Source: CAZSSH01 sp964609825 (GTDB lineage: Bacteria; Verrucomicrobiota; Lentisphaeria; Victivallales; Victivallaceae). Taken from it: a DNA stretch of 64,000 bases. The notes under the pieces are model-generated. The model had not been told where the DNA came from and made no database searches. It saw only the letters and a list, made by a program, of their open reading frames with translations. Every line of letters begins with the position of its first letter. Position 1 is the first letter of the stretch. The position numbers and the translations under genes were made by a program. The DNA is taken from assembly GCA_964609825.1 (NCBI GenBank), contig CAZSSH010000010.1, positions 248,001-312,000 on the forward strand, written 5' to 3'. Shown here one piece after another: positions 25,685 to 34,090 of the stretch.

Positions 25685-26275
25685 ATGATGACTACATTTA
25701 AATTTTACTGTCTCCATTGCAGACAACATATTGAAGCCGATGACGGGTATTGCGGACAAATCATTCTTTGCCCAACTTGCAATATTGAGTTCATCGTGCC
25801 GGCTCAATCTGATAAAAATGAACCTCAAAAGGAAGTTCCTGATAAGCAAATTACCAAGGCACAAGTAGCCTTAAAACTGAATGACAGACCTTGTACTTCA
25901 TTTGAAGTAAAAGAGTCAATAGAAACAAAATTACAAGCAACTACATATCAGCCAATAAAAAAGAAAGACTCTCAGAATTTGGGATATGGAGAACTGCTCG
26001 GAGGTATAGTTTCTATATTATTGATACTAATATTTGCAGTACCATTACTAATACTAATATTTGCAGTACCGTCATGTAACGATAAGAATTCATTGTCTAG
26101 TACGAATAGTTTTGCCGCACAAGGATCGAATCCATCCTCACGGGAACAACGCAATGACCCTAGACCGAATGAATCTGCTAAAGACTATTTAGAGCGAGTG
26201 CTAGAGCAGGAAACAGGGAAAAAAGCTAACGTAATTGTCGATGGTCAGAAGTGGCATGTCGAATGGGTAAAGTAA
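25685..26275 (+). CDS. Zinc-ribbon, single-membrane-segment protein of unknown function
   Basis: This 196 aa protein has an N-terminal zinc ribbon with CLHC and CPTC pairs (about residues 9-12 and 29-32), then a polar linker. A hydrophobic segment (about 108-128) contains LLILIFAVP twice in tandem, from a 27-base duplication. The charged C-terminal tail ends DGQKWHVEWVK. The layout suggests a membrane-anchored protein with a cytosolic zinc domain. Codon use is AT-rich, unlike the surroundings, and it is followed by an FRG-domain gene 232 bases later. ATG 25685 or 25688; the GAGGG site fits either. Function unknown. Confidence 0.7.
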   Translation: MMTTFKFYCLHCRQHIEADDGYCGQIILCPTCNIEFIVPAQSDKNEPQKEVPDKQITKAQVALKLNDRPCTSFEVKESIETKLQATTYQPIKKKDSQNLGYGELLGGIVSILLILIFAVPLLILIFAVPSCNDKNSLSSTNSFAAQGSNPSSREQRNDPRPNESAKDYLERVLEQETGKKANVIVDGQKWHVEWVK

Positions 26276-26382
26276 TTAACACTGTTGTAACGCAACTTTT
26301 AATAAACGGGGGCATTGCAATAGTAACTCTGATTAATCTAGAAGACTTTATGTACAAAAATCCTAATGTGATTATCAGATAG

Positions 26383-26426
26383 AGAACTATAGTAACCCAA
26401 AAATGTTTACGCCGATCCTAAAAAAA
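26383..26426. repeat. Shared upstream repeat, copy 2 (before FRG gene)
   Basis: Second copy of the 25527-25570 element, again starting AGAACTATAGTAA, 82 bases before the FRG-domain gene. It suggests common regulation or duplication of the upstream region. Confidence 0.55.
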
Positions 26427-26507
26427 CTGTTAAGCTTGAAGAGAAGGTACACAACTTTTTGGGGGATGTGAGAAAGTAACCTAACGCCAAAACAAGGAAA
26501 TCACATC

Positions 26508-27824
26508 ATGATCGATCTTGCTAAGAAAACAATAAGTGAATTTTTATCCTGGGTAGAGAAACAGCAAGAAATTTGCAATGCTCTAAATCACTATACCACA
26601 AAGGATAATAAAATAAATCTATTTTTTAGAGGAACTGGTACCGTTATTCAACATGGGAATAATCAACCCTGCATCTATAGACCCAACGAATGGCTTATCC
26701 CACATGAACACTTAATATATAAAGAAGCTATTCGGAAAACACCACAATTTTTCATTAATGATCATTCAACGTTTGATAAACTCGTTAGAATGCAACACTT
26801 CGGAATACCTACGAGATTACTTGATATTACCTCTAACCCTCTACTCGCTTTATTTTTTTCATGTGATGATTCAATCTCTAAAGTTGGGCAGGTTTATGCT
26901 TTTTTTGTCTCAGATAAAGCAATAAAATATGCAGATAGTGATGCAGTATCAGCAGTTTCAAATATAGCATTGCGCCCATATTCATTTGATATTACTTACA
27001 GTGATACTATCTATAAAAAATATTGGAAAAGTTACCTTGACAATTCTAATTCGAATTCCTGCAATCATGAAAAATACATAAAATCTTTCAATGCAAACAG
27101 TGGAATTGGGTATTTAATCCATGAAATCCGTGCAGAAAAATCATATTATCAAGAGTGTATTGATAGAAATGACTTGGAAACAATATGGGCAGTCAAGCCA
27201 AGAATGAATAATGAACGAATTTTTCAGCAGGATGGTTACTTTCTGTTGTTTGGGATACTTGGTAAAAAATCGTGTTGTCCACAAATTCCAAATATAGAAA
27301 CAGCATTACAGTATTTTGAATTGCGGAGAAAACTGTTCCCTTCTTGTTCAGAGCGTAAGAAAAGTATTGTCGATCTGATAACTCCTCGTAGTTCAATAAA
27401 TTTAAAAGACTTTGAGGAATCACATAAAGGTATAAGTTCTCAAATTCAATATCTTGCAAAATGTAAGTTAGAAATTAATTCAAAAATTGCTGAAAATAAT
27501 AAGTTGGCAAAGCCAATAACTCGTAGTAAATTCGATTTTGACGCAAAAGATTCATCAATTACCAGTGAAATAATTGGAGATTATTATGCATGCGATAAAA
27601 ATAGAATAGCGTTAAGTAAGATCGCAGAAATAAACCTTATGGGTGAAATAATAAACAACGGGAAAATTATTTTTCATTCAAATGTAAGGATAGGAGATAA
27701 ACCAACACTTATTGAAAGTTTGGAATTATTAGGTGTTACAAAAGATAAATTATTTCCCGGGTTGGAAAATGTTGCTTCATTTTTAAAAAAGAAATACTCG
27801 CAAAAAGACCCACATAACCAATAA
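26508..27824 (+). CDS. FRG-domain protein, candidate defence effector
   Basis: This 438 aa protein has an N-terminal FRG domain (about residues 35-120): LFFRGTG, YRPNEWLIPHEHLIYKEAI, then LVRMQHFGIPTRLLDITSN and PLLALFFSC. The Phe-Arg-Gly, MQH-G-PTRLLD and NPL-ALFF motifs are the family hallmark. The rest (about 200-438) is unrecognised, Lys-rich and probably helical (SQIQYLAKCKLEINSKIAENN). FRG proteins occur in many prophages and defence islands; their biochemistry is not settled. AT-rich codon use fits the surrounding island. A separate antiviral role is plausible by context only. Confidence 0.82.
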   Translation: MIDLAKKTISEFLSWVEKQQEICNALNHYTTKDNKINLFFRGTGTVIQHGNNQPCIYRPNEWLIPHEHLIYKEAIRKTPQFFINDHSTFDKLVRMQHFGIPTRLLDITSNPLLALFFSCDDSISKVGQVYAFFVSDKAIKYADSDAVSAVSNIALRPYSFDITYSDTIYKKYWKSYLDNSNSNSCNHEKYIKSFNANSGIGYLIHEIRAEKSYYQECIDRNDLETIWAVKPRMNNERIFQQDGYFLLFGILGKKSCCPQIPNIETALQYFELRRKLFPSCSERKKSIVDLITPRSSINLKDFEESHKGISSQIQYLAKCKLEINSKIAENNKLAKPITRSKFDFDAKDSSITSEIIGDYYACDKNRIALSKIAEINLMGEIINNGKIIFHSNVRIGDKPTLIESLELLGVTKDKLFPGLENVASFLKKKYSQKDPHNQ

Positions 27825-28031
27825 TCGCATTATATCCAGAAAAAGGCACTGTTTTGATTTTTGTACACATTGATTACGAGGTCAAATATTGTTTTTGACT
27901 AATCCTCAACAAATTTAACTGTGCGACTAAAAAACGGTATCGCCGGGAGCCAAGGGGAGCTGCAAAAAGGGTGTTAAAAATCCGCAAATGGTACCTGATG
28001 GTACTTGAGAATATCTTTTCGGGCGTAAAAA

Positions 28032-28117
28032 TGGTACCCGGAACGGGAGTCGAACCCGTACACCCTACTGGATAACAGATTTTAAGTCTGTTGCGTCTGC
28101 CATTCCGCCACCCGGGC
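28032..28117 (-). tRNA. tRNA-Leu (anticodon UAA)
   Basis: An 86-base tRNA with the long variable arm expected for leucine. Acceptor GCCCGGG pairs with TCCGGGT (G-U at the first pair), the discriminator is A and CCA is encoded. The anticodon arm is ACAGA-CTTAAAA-TCTGT, giving UAA. The T arm is ACGGG-TTCGACT-CCCGT. It is the integration target of the adjacent relic island. Confidence 0.95.
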
Positions 28118-28204
28118 CATGATCTAAATATAGCTTGGTTTTGGCATTTTTTCCAGTTCAAAAAGATTTTTTTTTGAAAAATTCGAGATTTGCCTTTTCT
28201 GCGG

Positions 28205-28233
28205 TTGATTTATCCGGCACTTTGTGGTATCTT
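28205..28233 (+). promoter_or_regulatory. Promoter of the pyr operon
   Basis: TTGATT and TATCTT boxes are separated by 17 bases, 60 bases before the pyrR start. I see no terminator/antiterminator hairpins in this short leader, so classical PyrR attenuation at this point is not evident. Confidence 0.5.
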
Positions 28234-28293
28234 ATGTCCCTGATAAGACCAGTTACAAAATCTTCCCAAAAATGCAGTGTCAGGAGTCGCAGT

Positions 28294-28836
28294 ATGGCGC
28301 TTAAAAAGCAGTTGTTTGATGCCGGGGAGATCGCCGGATTTGTCCGCCAGATCGCCCGAAAAATCGAGGATGAATTCATTTCTCAACAGAAACCCTTTGT
28401 TTTGGCCGGCATTTATCAACAGGGCGTCCCCCTCGCTGAGCGTATCGCCGCCGAAATCAAGGCCAAGACCGGTGTCGCCCCTGAAATCGCCAAGATCGAT
28501 ATCTCCATGTACCGCGATGACTTCGGCCGCCGCAGCGGGCTGCCATTGATCCACGAGACCGTGATCCCCTTTGACATGACCGGGCAAAATGTGATTTTGG
28601 TTGATGACGTCCTCTCCTCGGGGCGGACCATCCGCGCCGCTTTGGACGCGGTGACCGACTACGGCCGCCCGGAGCTGATCCGTCTGGCGGTACTGGTTGA
28701 CCGCGGCGAGCCCGAGTACCCGATCCATGCCGATTATGTCGGGGTGGATGTCAAGGTGCCGCACCGGCACAAAATATCGGTCGAGCTGGGCGGCGAAGCG
28801 GGCGATAAAATTTTTGAAGTTGAGTGGCAACAATAA
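28294..28836 (+). CDS. pyrR: Bifunctional pyr operon regulator/uracil phosphoribosyltransferase PyrR
   Basis: This 180 aa protein has the PRPP-binding signature VILVDDVLSSGRTIRAAL (about residues 95-112), the flexible loop region MYRDDFGRRSGLP and the family ending VPHRHKISVELGGE. PyrR senses UMP/PRPP and controls pyrimidine genes, in some species also making UMP from uracil. ATG 28294 follows AGGAG; the longer frame upstream has no ribosome binding site. It heads a dense operon with pyrB, pyrC and unrelated housekeeping genes. Confidence 0.95.
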   Translation: MALKKQLFDAGEIAGFVRQIARKIEDEFISQQKPFVLAGIYQQGVPLAERIAAEIKAKTGVAPEIAKIDISMYRDDFGRRSGLPLIHETVIPFDMTGQNVILVDDVLSSGRTIRAALDAVTDYGRPELIRLAVLVDRGEPEYPIHADYVGVDVKVPHRHKISVELGGEAGDKIFEVEWQQ

Positions 28837-28853
28837 ACAAAGGGTTGGTAAAT

Positions 28854-29780
28854 ATGCAGTGGACCAGAAAAGATTTGCTCAGCTTATATGATTTGAGCCC
28901 CGAGGAGATTTTATTTCTCCTCGACACGGCCGAGGAATTTAAAAAAGTTTCCGAGCGCAATGTTAAAAAAGTGCCCGCTTTGCGCGGCAAAACCGTCGTC
29001 AATTTTTTCGTCGAGCCGAGCACCCGCACCCGCGTTTCCTTTGAGCTGGCCGAGCAGCGGCTCAGCGCCGACATCGTCAATATGGCGGCGGACGCGAGCA
29101 GTCTCAAAAAGGGCGAAACGCTGCTTGACACCGTGCGCAATATCGAAGCCTTGCAGGTTGACTTGGTGGTGATGCGCCACAGCGCCACCGGCGCCCAATC
29201 GTTTATCGCCCAGCACCTCAAGTGCGGCGTCATCAATGCCGGGGACGGCGCTCACAGCCACCCGACGCAGGCCTTGCTTGATTTATTTACCATCCGCGAA
29301 AAAAAAGGGCGCATCGCCGGGCTCAATGTGGCGATTGTCGGCGACATTTTGCACAGCCGCGTCGCCCGCAGCGATATTTGGGGGCTTCTCAAGCTGGGGG
29401 CCAACGTGACCATCGCCGGGCCGGCAACGCTGGTGCCGCGCGAATTTGAGGAGATCGGAGTCCGGGTTTGTCACAACCTCAAGGATGCAATCCGCGACGC
29501 AGATGTGGTAAATTTGCTTCGCATCCAGCATGAGCGGCAGACGGCGGGATTTTTCCCGAGCGTGGGCGAGTATACCCAGTTTTTCGGCATTAACCGCGAC
29601 ACGATGAAGTTGCTCAAGCCCGACGCATTGATCATGCACCCCGGGCCGATCAACCGCGATGTCGAGTTGTCAAGCGAAGTGGCCGACGGCCCCAACTCGG
29701 TGATCCTCGAGCAGGTGACCAACGGTTTGGCCGTGCGTATGGCAGTGTTGTTTTTAGTGGCGGAGTGTGTTAAAAAATGA
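28854..29780 (+). CDS. pyrB: Aspartate carbamoyltransferase catalytic subunit
   Basis: This 308 aa enzyme forms carbamoyl aspartate, the first committed step of pyrimidine synthesis. The carbamoyl phosphate site is VEPSTRTRVSFELA (about residues 46-59), the HPTQALLDLFTI motif is near 134, and MHPGPINRDVE is near 261. No pyrI regulatory gene follows. The start at 28854 sits behind AAAGGG; an upstream ATG at 28824 overlaps pyrR. It overlaps pyrC by 4 bases (ATGA). Confidence 0.97.
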   Translation: MQWTRKDLLSLYDLSPEEILFLLDTAEEFKKVSERNVKKVPALRGKTVVNFFVEPSTRTRVSFELAEQRLSADIVNMAADASSLKKGETLLDTVRNIEALQVDLVVMRHSATGAQSFIAQHLKCGVINAGDGAHSHPTQALLDLFTIREKKGRIAGLNVAIVGDILHSRVARSDIWGLLKLGANVTIAGPATLVPREFEEIGVRVCHNLKDAIRDADVVNLLRIQHERQTAGFFPSVGEYTQFFGINRDTMKLLKPDALIMHPGPINRDVELSSEVADGPNSVILEQVTNGLAVRMAVLFLVAECVKK

Positions 29781-31048
29781 GCAATTATATCTTAAAAAAT
29801 GCCCGGGTGATCGACGTTGCCAACCATCTCGACAGCGTCGGCGACATCGGCGTGGCTGACGGCCGCATCTGTGAAGCAAGCAATGTCAAAAGTCCGGAAG
29901 TCATTGACTTGACCGGTAAAGTTTTGTGTCCCGGTTTCATCGATTTGCATGTCCATTTGCGGCAGCCCGGCAACAGCGCTGCCGAAACCATCGCCACCGG
30001 CACCATGGCCGCGGCGGCGGGCGGCTTTACCTCGATTGTGGCGATGCCCAATACCAACCCGGCGGCGGACAACGCGGCGGCGATTGAGTTCCTCAAGCAA
30101 AATGCGGCGCGCTACGGCGTCGTCCGCGTGCTTCCCTGCGGCTGTATGACCAAGGGCTATGCCGGGGAGGAAATGGCCGGCATCGGCTCTTTGCAGGCGG
30201 CCGGGGTGGTGGCCTTGAGCGACGACGGGCGCTGCATCCAAAATCACGCGTTGATGCGCCATGTGGTCGAGTATGCAAAATCCTTTAACTTGCCGATCTT
30301 GGACCACTGCGAGGATCATTTTTTGGTCGCCGACGGCGTGATGCATGAGGGTAAATGGTCGGTTTTGCTGGGGATGAACGGCATCAGCGGCGCCTCTGAA
30401 GAATTGATGGTGGCGCGCGATCTTATCCTCTCGCGGATGTGCGACTGGCGCATCCATATCCAGCACGTAAGCGTCAAAGAGAGCGTCGAGTTGATCCGTC
30501 AGGCCAAAAAGCAAAACATCGCCTTGTCGGGCGAAGTAACGCCGCACCATTTGATCTTGACCGACGAGTGGATCCGCAAGTATGACACCAATTATAAGAT
30601 GAATCCCCCGTTGCGTACCGAGAGCGACCGGCAGGCGCTGATCGCCGGTTTGGCCGACGGGACTTTGACCGCGATTGCGACCGATCATGCGCCGCATACC
30701 GAAACAGCCAAGATGGTCGAGTTTGACTACGCACCCTTTGGCATCATCGGCCTTGAGACGGCGTTGAGCTTGTGCTTTACCGAGTTGTGTGCCAAGGGGG
30801 TGTTGAGCATCCCCGATTTGATTGCCAAGCTCACCACCGGCCCGGCGGACATCCTCGGGTATGAGGATTATTCGCTCAAGGTCGGCCGCGACGCCGACAT
30901 CACCATTTTTGATCCCGACGAAAAATATGTGATCGACAAAAACAAATTTTTCTCCAAGTCGCGCAACACGCCGTTTCACGGCATGGAAGTCGCGGGCAAA
31001 GTCAAGGCGACGATGGTCGCCGGTAAAATGGTGTACAACGCTTTATGA
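29777..31048 (+). CDS. pyrC: Dihydroorotase
   Basis: This 423 aa type I dihydroorotase interconverts carbamoyl aspartate and dihydroorotate. It shows GFIDLHVHLRQPG (first metal ligands, about residues 53-65), LDHCEDH near 175 and TDHAPHT near 296. The length and the DLHVHLRQPG form are typical of the type I (zinc) class associated with PyrB. Overlaps both neighbours by four bases. Confidence 0.96.
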   Translation: MSNYILKNARVIDVANHLDSVGDIGVADGRICEASNVKSPEVIDLTGKVLCPGFIDLHVHLRQPGNSAAETIATGTMAAAAGGFTSIVAMPNTNPAADNAAAIEFLKQNAARYGVVRVLPCGCMTKGYAGEEMAGIGSLQAAGVVALSDDGRCIQNHALMRHVVEYAKSFNLPILDHCEDHFLVADGVMHEGKWSVLLGMNGISGASEELMVARDLILSRMCDWRIHIQHVSVKESVELIRQAKKQNIALSGEVTPHHLILTDEWIRKYDTNYKMNPPLRTESDRQALIAGLADGTLTAIATDHAPHTETAKMVEFDYAPFGIIGLETALSLCFTELCAKGVLSIPDLIAKLTTGPADILGYEDYSLKVGRDADITIFDPDEKYVIDKNKFFSKSRNTPFHGMEVAGKVKATMVAGKMVYNAL

Positions 31049-32181
31049 TCGATCCGGCCGTCATTCAAAAAGTCATTGCTTTTAAGCATCAGCTCCACCG
31101 CCATCCCGAGTTGGCCGGCGAGGAGTTTGAGACCTGTCGTTTGATCCGTGAGTCGATTGCGCCCCTGGGCATGGAAGTTTTGCCGCCTTTTCTCAAAACC
31201 GACACGGTGGCTTTGCTCTACGGCAAAGGTCCGGGCAAAAATGTGACACTAAGGGCCGATATCGACGCCCTTAAGGTAGTGGAGGAGACCGGGTTATCCT
31301 GTGCCTCGACGGTGCCGGGGATGATGCATGCCTGCGGGCATGACGCCCATACGGCGATGCTCTACGGGGCGGCTTTGGTTTTGGCGGAGCGCCGCAATGA
31401 GTTTGACGGCTCCGTGCGCTTTGTCTGGCAGCCGGGCGAGGAAAATTTGGCCTTGGGCAAAGCTCTGGTCGACGCCGGTGCCTTGGAGAATCCGCGCGCC
31501 GACATGGTGACGGCGATTCACGGCGCGCCCGGGATGGCCGCCGGGGTTTTCGGCATCAAGCCGGGGCCGGTGATGGCGTCGTGCGCCCACTTTAAAGTTA
31601 CGTTGTACGGCAAAGGCGCTCACAGCAGCGCACCCCACCTCGCCATTGACCCCATTTATTGTGCGAGCTCGGTGGTGATGGAATTGCAGTCTCTGGTGTC
31701 GCGCCGGGTCAATCCGTTTGAGTCGGCGGTGGTCAGCGTCTGCCGCTTTACCGGCGGGGCGATTGCCAATGTGATCCCGGAGTCGGTCGAGCTGGAGGGG
31801 ACGGTGCGCTCTTTGTCGGATGCGACCGCGTTGATTTTGGAGGACGGTTTTCATGAAATCGTCGAAAACGTCTGCCGCGCCCACGGAGTCCGTTGCGTGA
31901 TTGAGTACTCGCCCTCGTATCCGGTCACCATCAATTCACGCAAAGGGTATGAAATTGCCAAAAGCGTGGTGGCGGGCAACTCGGTTGAGCTCTCGCAACC
32001 GTCGATGGGGGCGGAGGATTTCTCGTGGTATTTGCGGCGTTATGAAGGGTTTTACATCCGTCTCGGCGTCGGCGAAAATGCGCCCTCTCTGCACAATAAC
32101 CAATATGTTTTCCCCGACGAAGTGATGGCCAAGGGGATTGAGTATTTTGTCAACTTTGCACTCAAGGCGCTCAAGAGTTGA
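31045..32181 (+). CDS. M20D-type amidohydrolase/peptidase
   Basis: This 378 aa metallo-amidohydrolase belongs to the hippurate hydrolase/N-acyl amino acid deacylase group. It has the metal-binding motif MHACGHDAHTAML (about residues 93-105), QPGEE near 132 and a dimerisation domain with KGAHSSAP. Typical substrates are N-acetyl or N-acyl amino acids; no specific substrate can be read here. It is translationally coupled to pyrC (ATGA) and to hemW (TTGA), with no obvious pyrimidine link. Confidence 0.9.
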   Translation: MIDPAVIQKVIAFKHQLHRHPELAGEEFETCRLIRESIAPLGMEVLPPFLKTDTVALLYGKGPGKNVTLRADIDALKVVEETGLSCASTVPGMMHACGHDAHTAMLYGAALVLAERRNEFDGSVRFVWQPGEENLALGKALVDAGALENPRADMVTAIHGAPGMAAGVFGIKPGPVMASCAHFKVTLYGKGAHSSAPHLAIDPIYCASSVVMELQSLVSRRVNPFESAVVSVCRFTGGAIANVIPESVELEGTVRSLSDATALILEDGFHEIVENVCRAHGVRCVIEYSPSYPVTINSRKGYEIAKSVVAGNSVELSQPSMGAEDFSWYLRRYEGFYIRLGVGENAPSLHNNQYVFPDEVMAKGIEYFVNFALKALKS

Positions 32182-33251
32182 ATGTTTACGTCCATGTGCC
32201 TTTTTGCCGCGCCAAGTGCGGTTATTGCGTCTTTTACTCAAGCTGTGATTTGAGTCAAATCGAGTCCTATCTGGCTCACTTGGAGCGGCAGCTGGCCGCT
32301 TTGGGCCGTCCGAAGGCGGAGACTCTGTATGTAGGGGGCGGGACGCCGACGGTATTGACTTTGCCTGAGTTGAAGCGCTTGACCGGGATGCTGCAACAGT
32401 ATTTGGATTTAACGGGTTGCCGCGAAATTTCGATCGAGGCCAATCCGGAGACGCTGGATGCGGCCAAGGTGGATTGCCTGCGCAATTTTGCCGACCGGAT
32501 CAGTTTGGGTGTACAGTCGTTTACCCCGGCGATGCGCAATCTTTTGGGGCGCAATTGCTCGCAAACGGCGTTGACGCAAAGTTTGTCGCTGATCAGGGCG
32601 GCGAAGTTTGCGCATGTCAATTTGGATTTGATTTATGCCGTGCCGGGGCAGGGTTTGCAGGGTTGGGCCGACGAGTTGACCATGGCCTGCGAGTGGCCGG
32701 TTGACCACTTGTCCTGCTACAGTTTGACCCCGGAGGAGGGAGCGCTTTTAACCTCCGATTGGGCGATTGATGAGGATTTGTCGCTCGCCATGTGGGAGCT
32801 GGCCGGAGAAGTGTTAAAAAAGCGCGGTTTGGAGCGCTATGAGATATCCAATTATGCACGGCCCGGCGGGCGTTGTCAGCATAATGTCAATGTCTGGCGG
32901 GGCGGGAAACTTCTGGGCTTGGGTCCGGCGGCGGCTTCGTTTGACGGCGTGGACCGCTATACCCAAGTCGAGTCGCTGACCGGTTGGTTTGCGGATGTGC
33001 CGCCGGCGGTGGATCATATTGCCCCGGAGGCGCGGCGGGATGAAATTTTTGCCGTCAATTTGCGGACGGCGGACGGTTGGACGCGCCCGCAGTGGGAAGC
33101 GATTGCCGGGAAGGGCGACTGGCCGAAACGGTTGCAAATGATGCGTGAGCTGCCCTCGGAGTTGACGGAGGCGGGAGAAACGGTGATCCGTTTGACTCCG
33201 TCCGGATTGTTGTTGTGGAATGAAATAGCAGAAAAGATGATTAAGATATGA
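32178..33251 (+). CDS. hemW: Radical SAM haem chaperone HemW
   Basis: This 357 aa radical SAM protein has the iron-sulphur motif CRAKCGYCVF near its N-terminus. The CxxxCxYCxF form, with Phe instead of a fourth Cys, matches HemW rather than HemN. Further family features are YVGGGTPTVL, SLGVQSF and NLDLIYAVPGQ. HemW binds haem and delivers it, rather than decarboxylating coproporphyrinogen. A TTG start at 32178 overlaps the preceding stop; there is no in-frame ATG nearby. Confidence 0.9.
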   Translation: MNVYVHVPFCRAKCGYCVFYSSCDLSQIESYLAHLERQLAALGRPKAETLYVGGGTPTVLTLPELKRLTGMLQQYLDLTGCREISIEANPETLDAAKVDCLRNFADRISLGVQSFTPAMRNLLGRNCSQTALTQSLSLIRAAKFAHVNLDLIYAVPGQGLQGWADELTMACEWPVDHLSCYSLTPEEGALLTSDWAIDEDLSLAMWELAGEVLKKRGLERYEISNYARPGGRCQHNVNVWRGGKLLGLGPAAASFDGVDRYTQVESLTGWFADVPPAVDHIAPEARRDEIFAVNLRTADGWTRPQWEAIAGKGDWPKRLQMMRELPSELTEAGETVIRLTPSGLLLWNEIAEKMIKI

Positions 33252-34090
33252 GAATCGAACCCGCACCATACGAGTACAGCGAGCGTTATTTGCTGGAGGT
33301 CGCCTACGACGGCACCAATTACAGCGGCTGGCAGCTGCAGAGCCACTGTCTCTCCGTGCAGGAGGTGGTGCAAAAGCGGCTGGGAATTTTGTTTAACGAG
33401 CCCCGGATCCATTTGATCGGCAGCAGCCGCACCGATGCGGGCGTCCATGCTTTGGGCTTTGCCGCCTCGTTTCTGACGCCGGTGCGCCCGGTGATCGACC
33501 CGGAGCGCTTGCGTAAAGCGATGAACCGGCAATTGCCGCCGGATGTCTGGATTCGCTCGATTAAAGTAGTGGATCTCGATTTTCACACTCGTTATGATGC
33601 GTTGGGCAAGGCCTATGTTTATATCATTAATCAGGGCGAGCGGACGCCGTTTAATTATCGTTACAGCTGGGATTTGCGCCACAAAGTCGATGCCGCTAAA
33701 ATGCGCGAGGCTGGGCAGGTGCTGGTGGGAACGCATGATTTCTCCAGTTTCGTCGTCGAGCGCTCGATGATCGAGGAGGCCGTCAGGACGATTTACCGGG
33801 TCGAGGTGATTGAGTTTGGGCAATACATTGCACTCCTTTTTGTCGGCAACGGCTTTTTGTATAAGATGATCCGCTGTCTTACCGGCACCTTGGAGGCGGC
33901 CGGGGCGGGCAAGATCAATGCTGCCAAAGTGCGCGAAATTTTGGAGTCATGCGACCGGCGCAACGGCTACGCGACCGCGCCCCCCGAGGGATTGTTTTTG
34001 CTCAAAGTGTTTTACGATCAGCAGACGATGGATGAGTTTACGTTGCGGCAACTGCCGTTTTTGGAGATGAGTTATGGTAAAGCCGATTGA
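33248..34090 (+). CDS. truA: tRNA pseudouridine synthase A
   Basis: This 280 aa TruA modifies uridines 38-40 of the tRNA anticodon stem. It has the catalytic aspartate motif SSRTDAGVHALG (about residues 58-69) and YDGTNYSGWQLQ near the start. It ends in CDRRNGYATAPPEGLFL, the usual C-terminal ending. It overlaps hemW by 4 bases, and its last 17 bases overlap the next gene. Confidence 0.96.
   Translation: MRIEPAPYEYSERYLLEVAYDGTNYSGWQLQSHCLSVQEVVQKRLGILFNEPRIHLIGSSRTDAGVHALGFAASFLTPVRPVIDPERLRKAMNRQLPPDVWIRSIKVVDLDFHTRYDALGKAYVYIINQGERTPFNYRYSWDLRHKVDAAKMREAGQVLVGTHDFSSFVVERSMIEEAVRTIYRVEVIEFGQYIALLFVGNGFLYKMIRCLTGTLEAAGAGKINAAKVREILESCDRRNGYATAPPEGLFLLKVFYDQQTMDEFTLRQLPFLEMSYGKAD

Larger units (their letters stand above)
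25231..28117. mobile_element. Relic genomic island at tRNA-Leu(UAA)
   Basis: About 2.9 kb is bounded by the intact tRNA-Leu gene (28032-28117) and a direct partial copy of it (25231-25300), with an integrase N-terminus at the distal edge. The two cargo genes and their spacers are visibly AT-rich against GC-rich surroundings and use A/T-ending codons. No replication or conjugation genes remain. Boundaries are inferred from the repeat. Confidence 0.65.

Noticed and set aside
28234..28293. PyrR attenuator or riboswitch in the pyr leader
   Set aside because: The leader is only about 60 bases with no terminator or anti-terminator stems.
29792..30979. 395-codon antisense frame over pyrC
   Set aside because: pyrC is certain from its metal-ligand motifs; the antisense frame has no domain signal.
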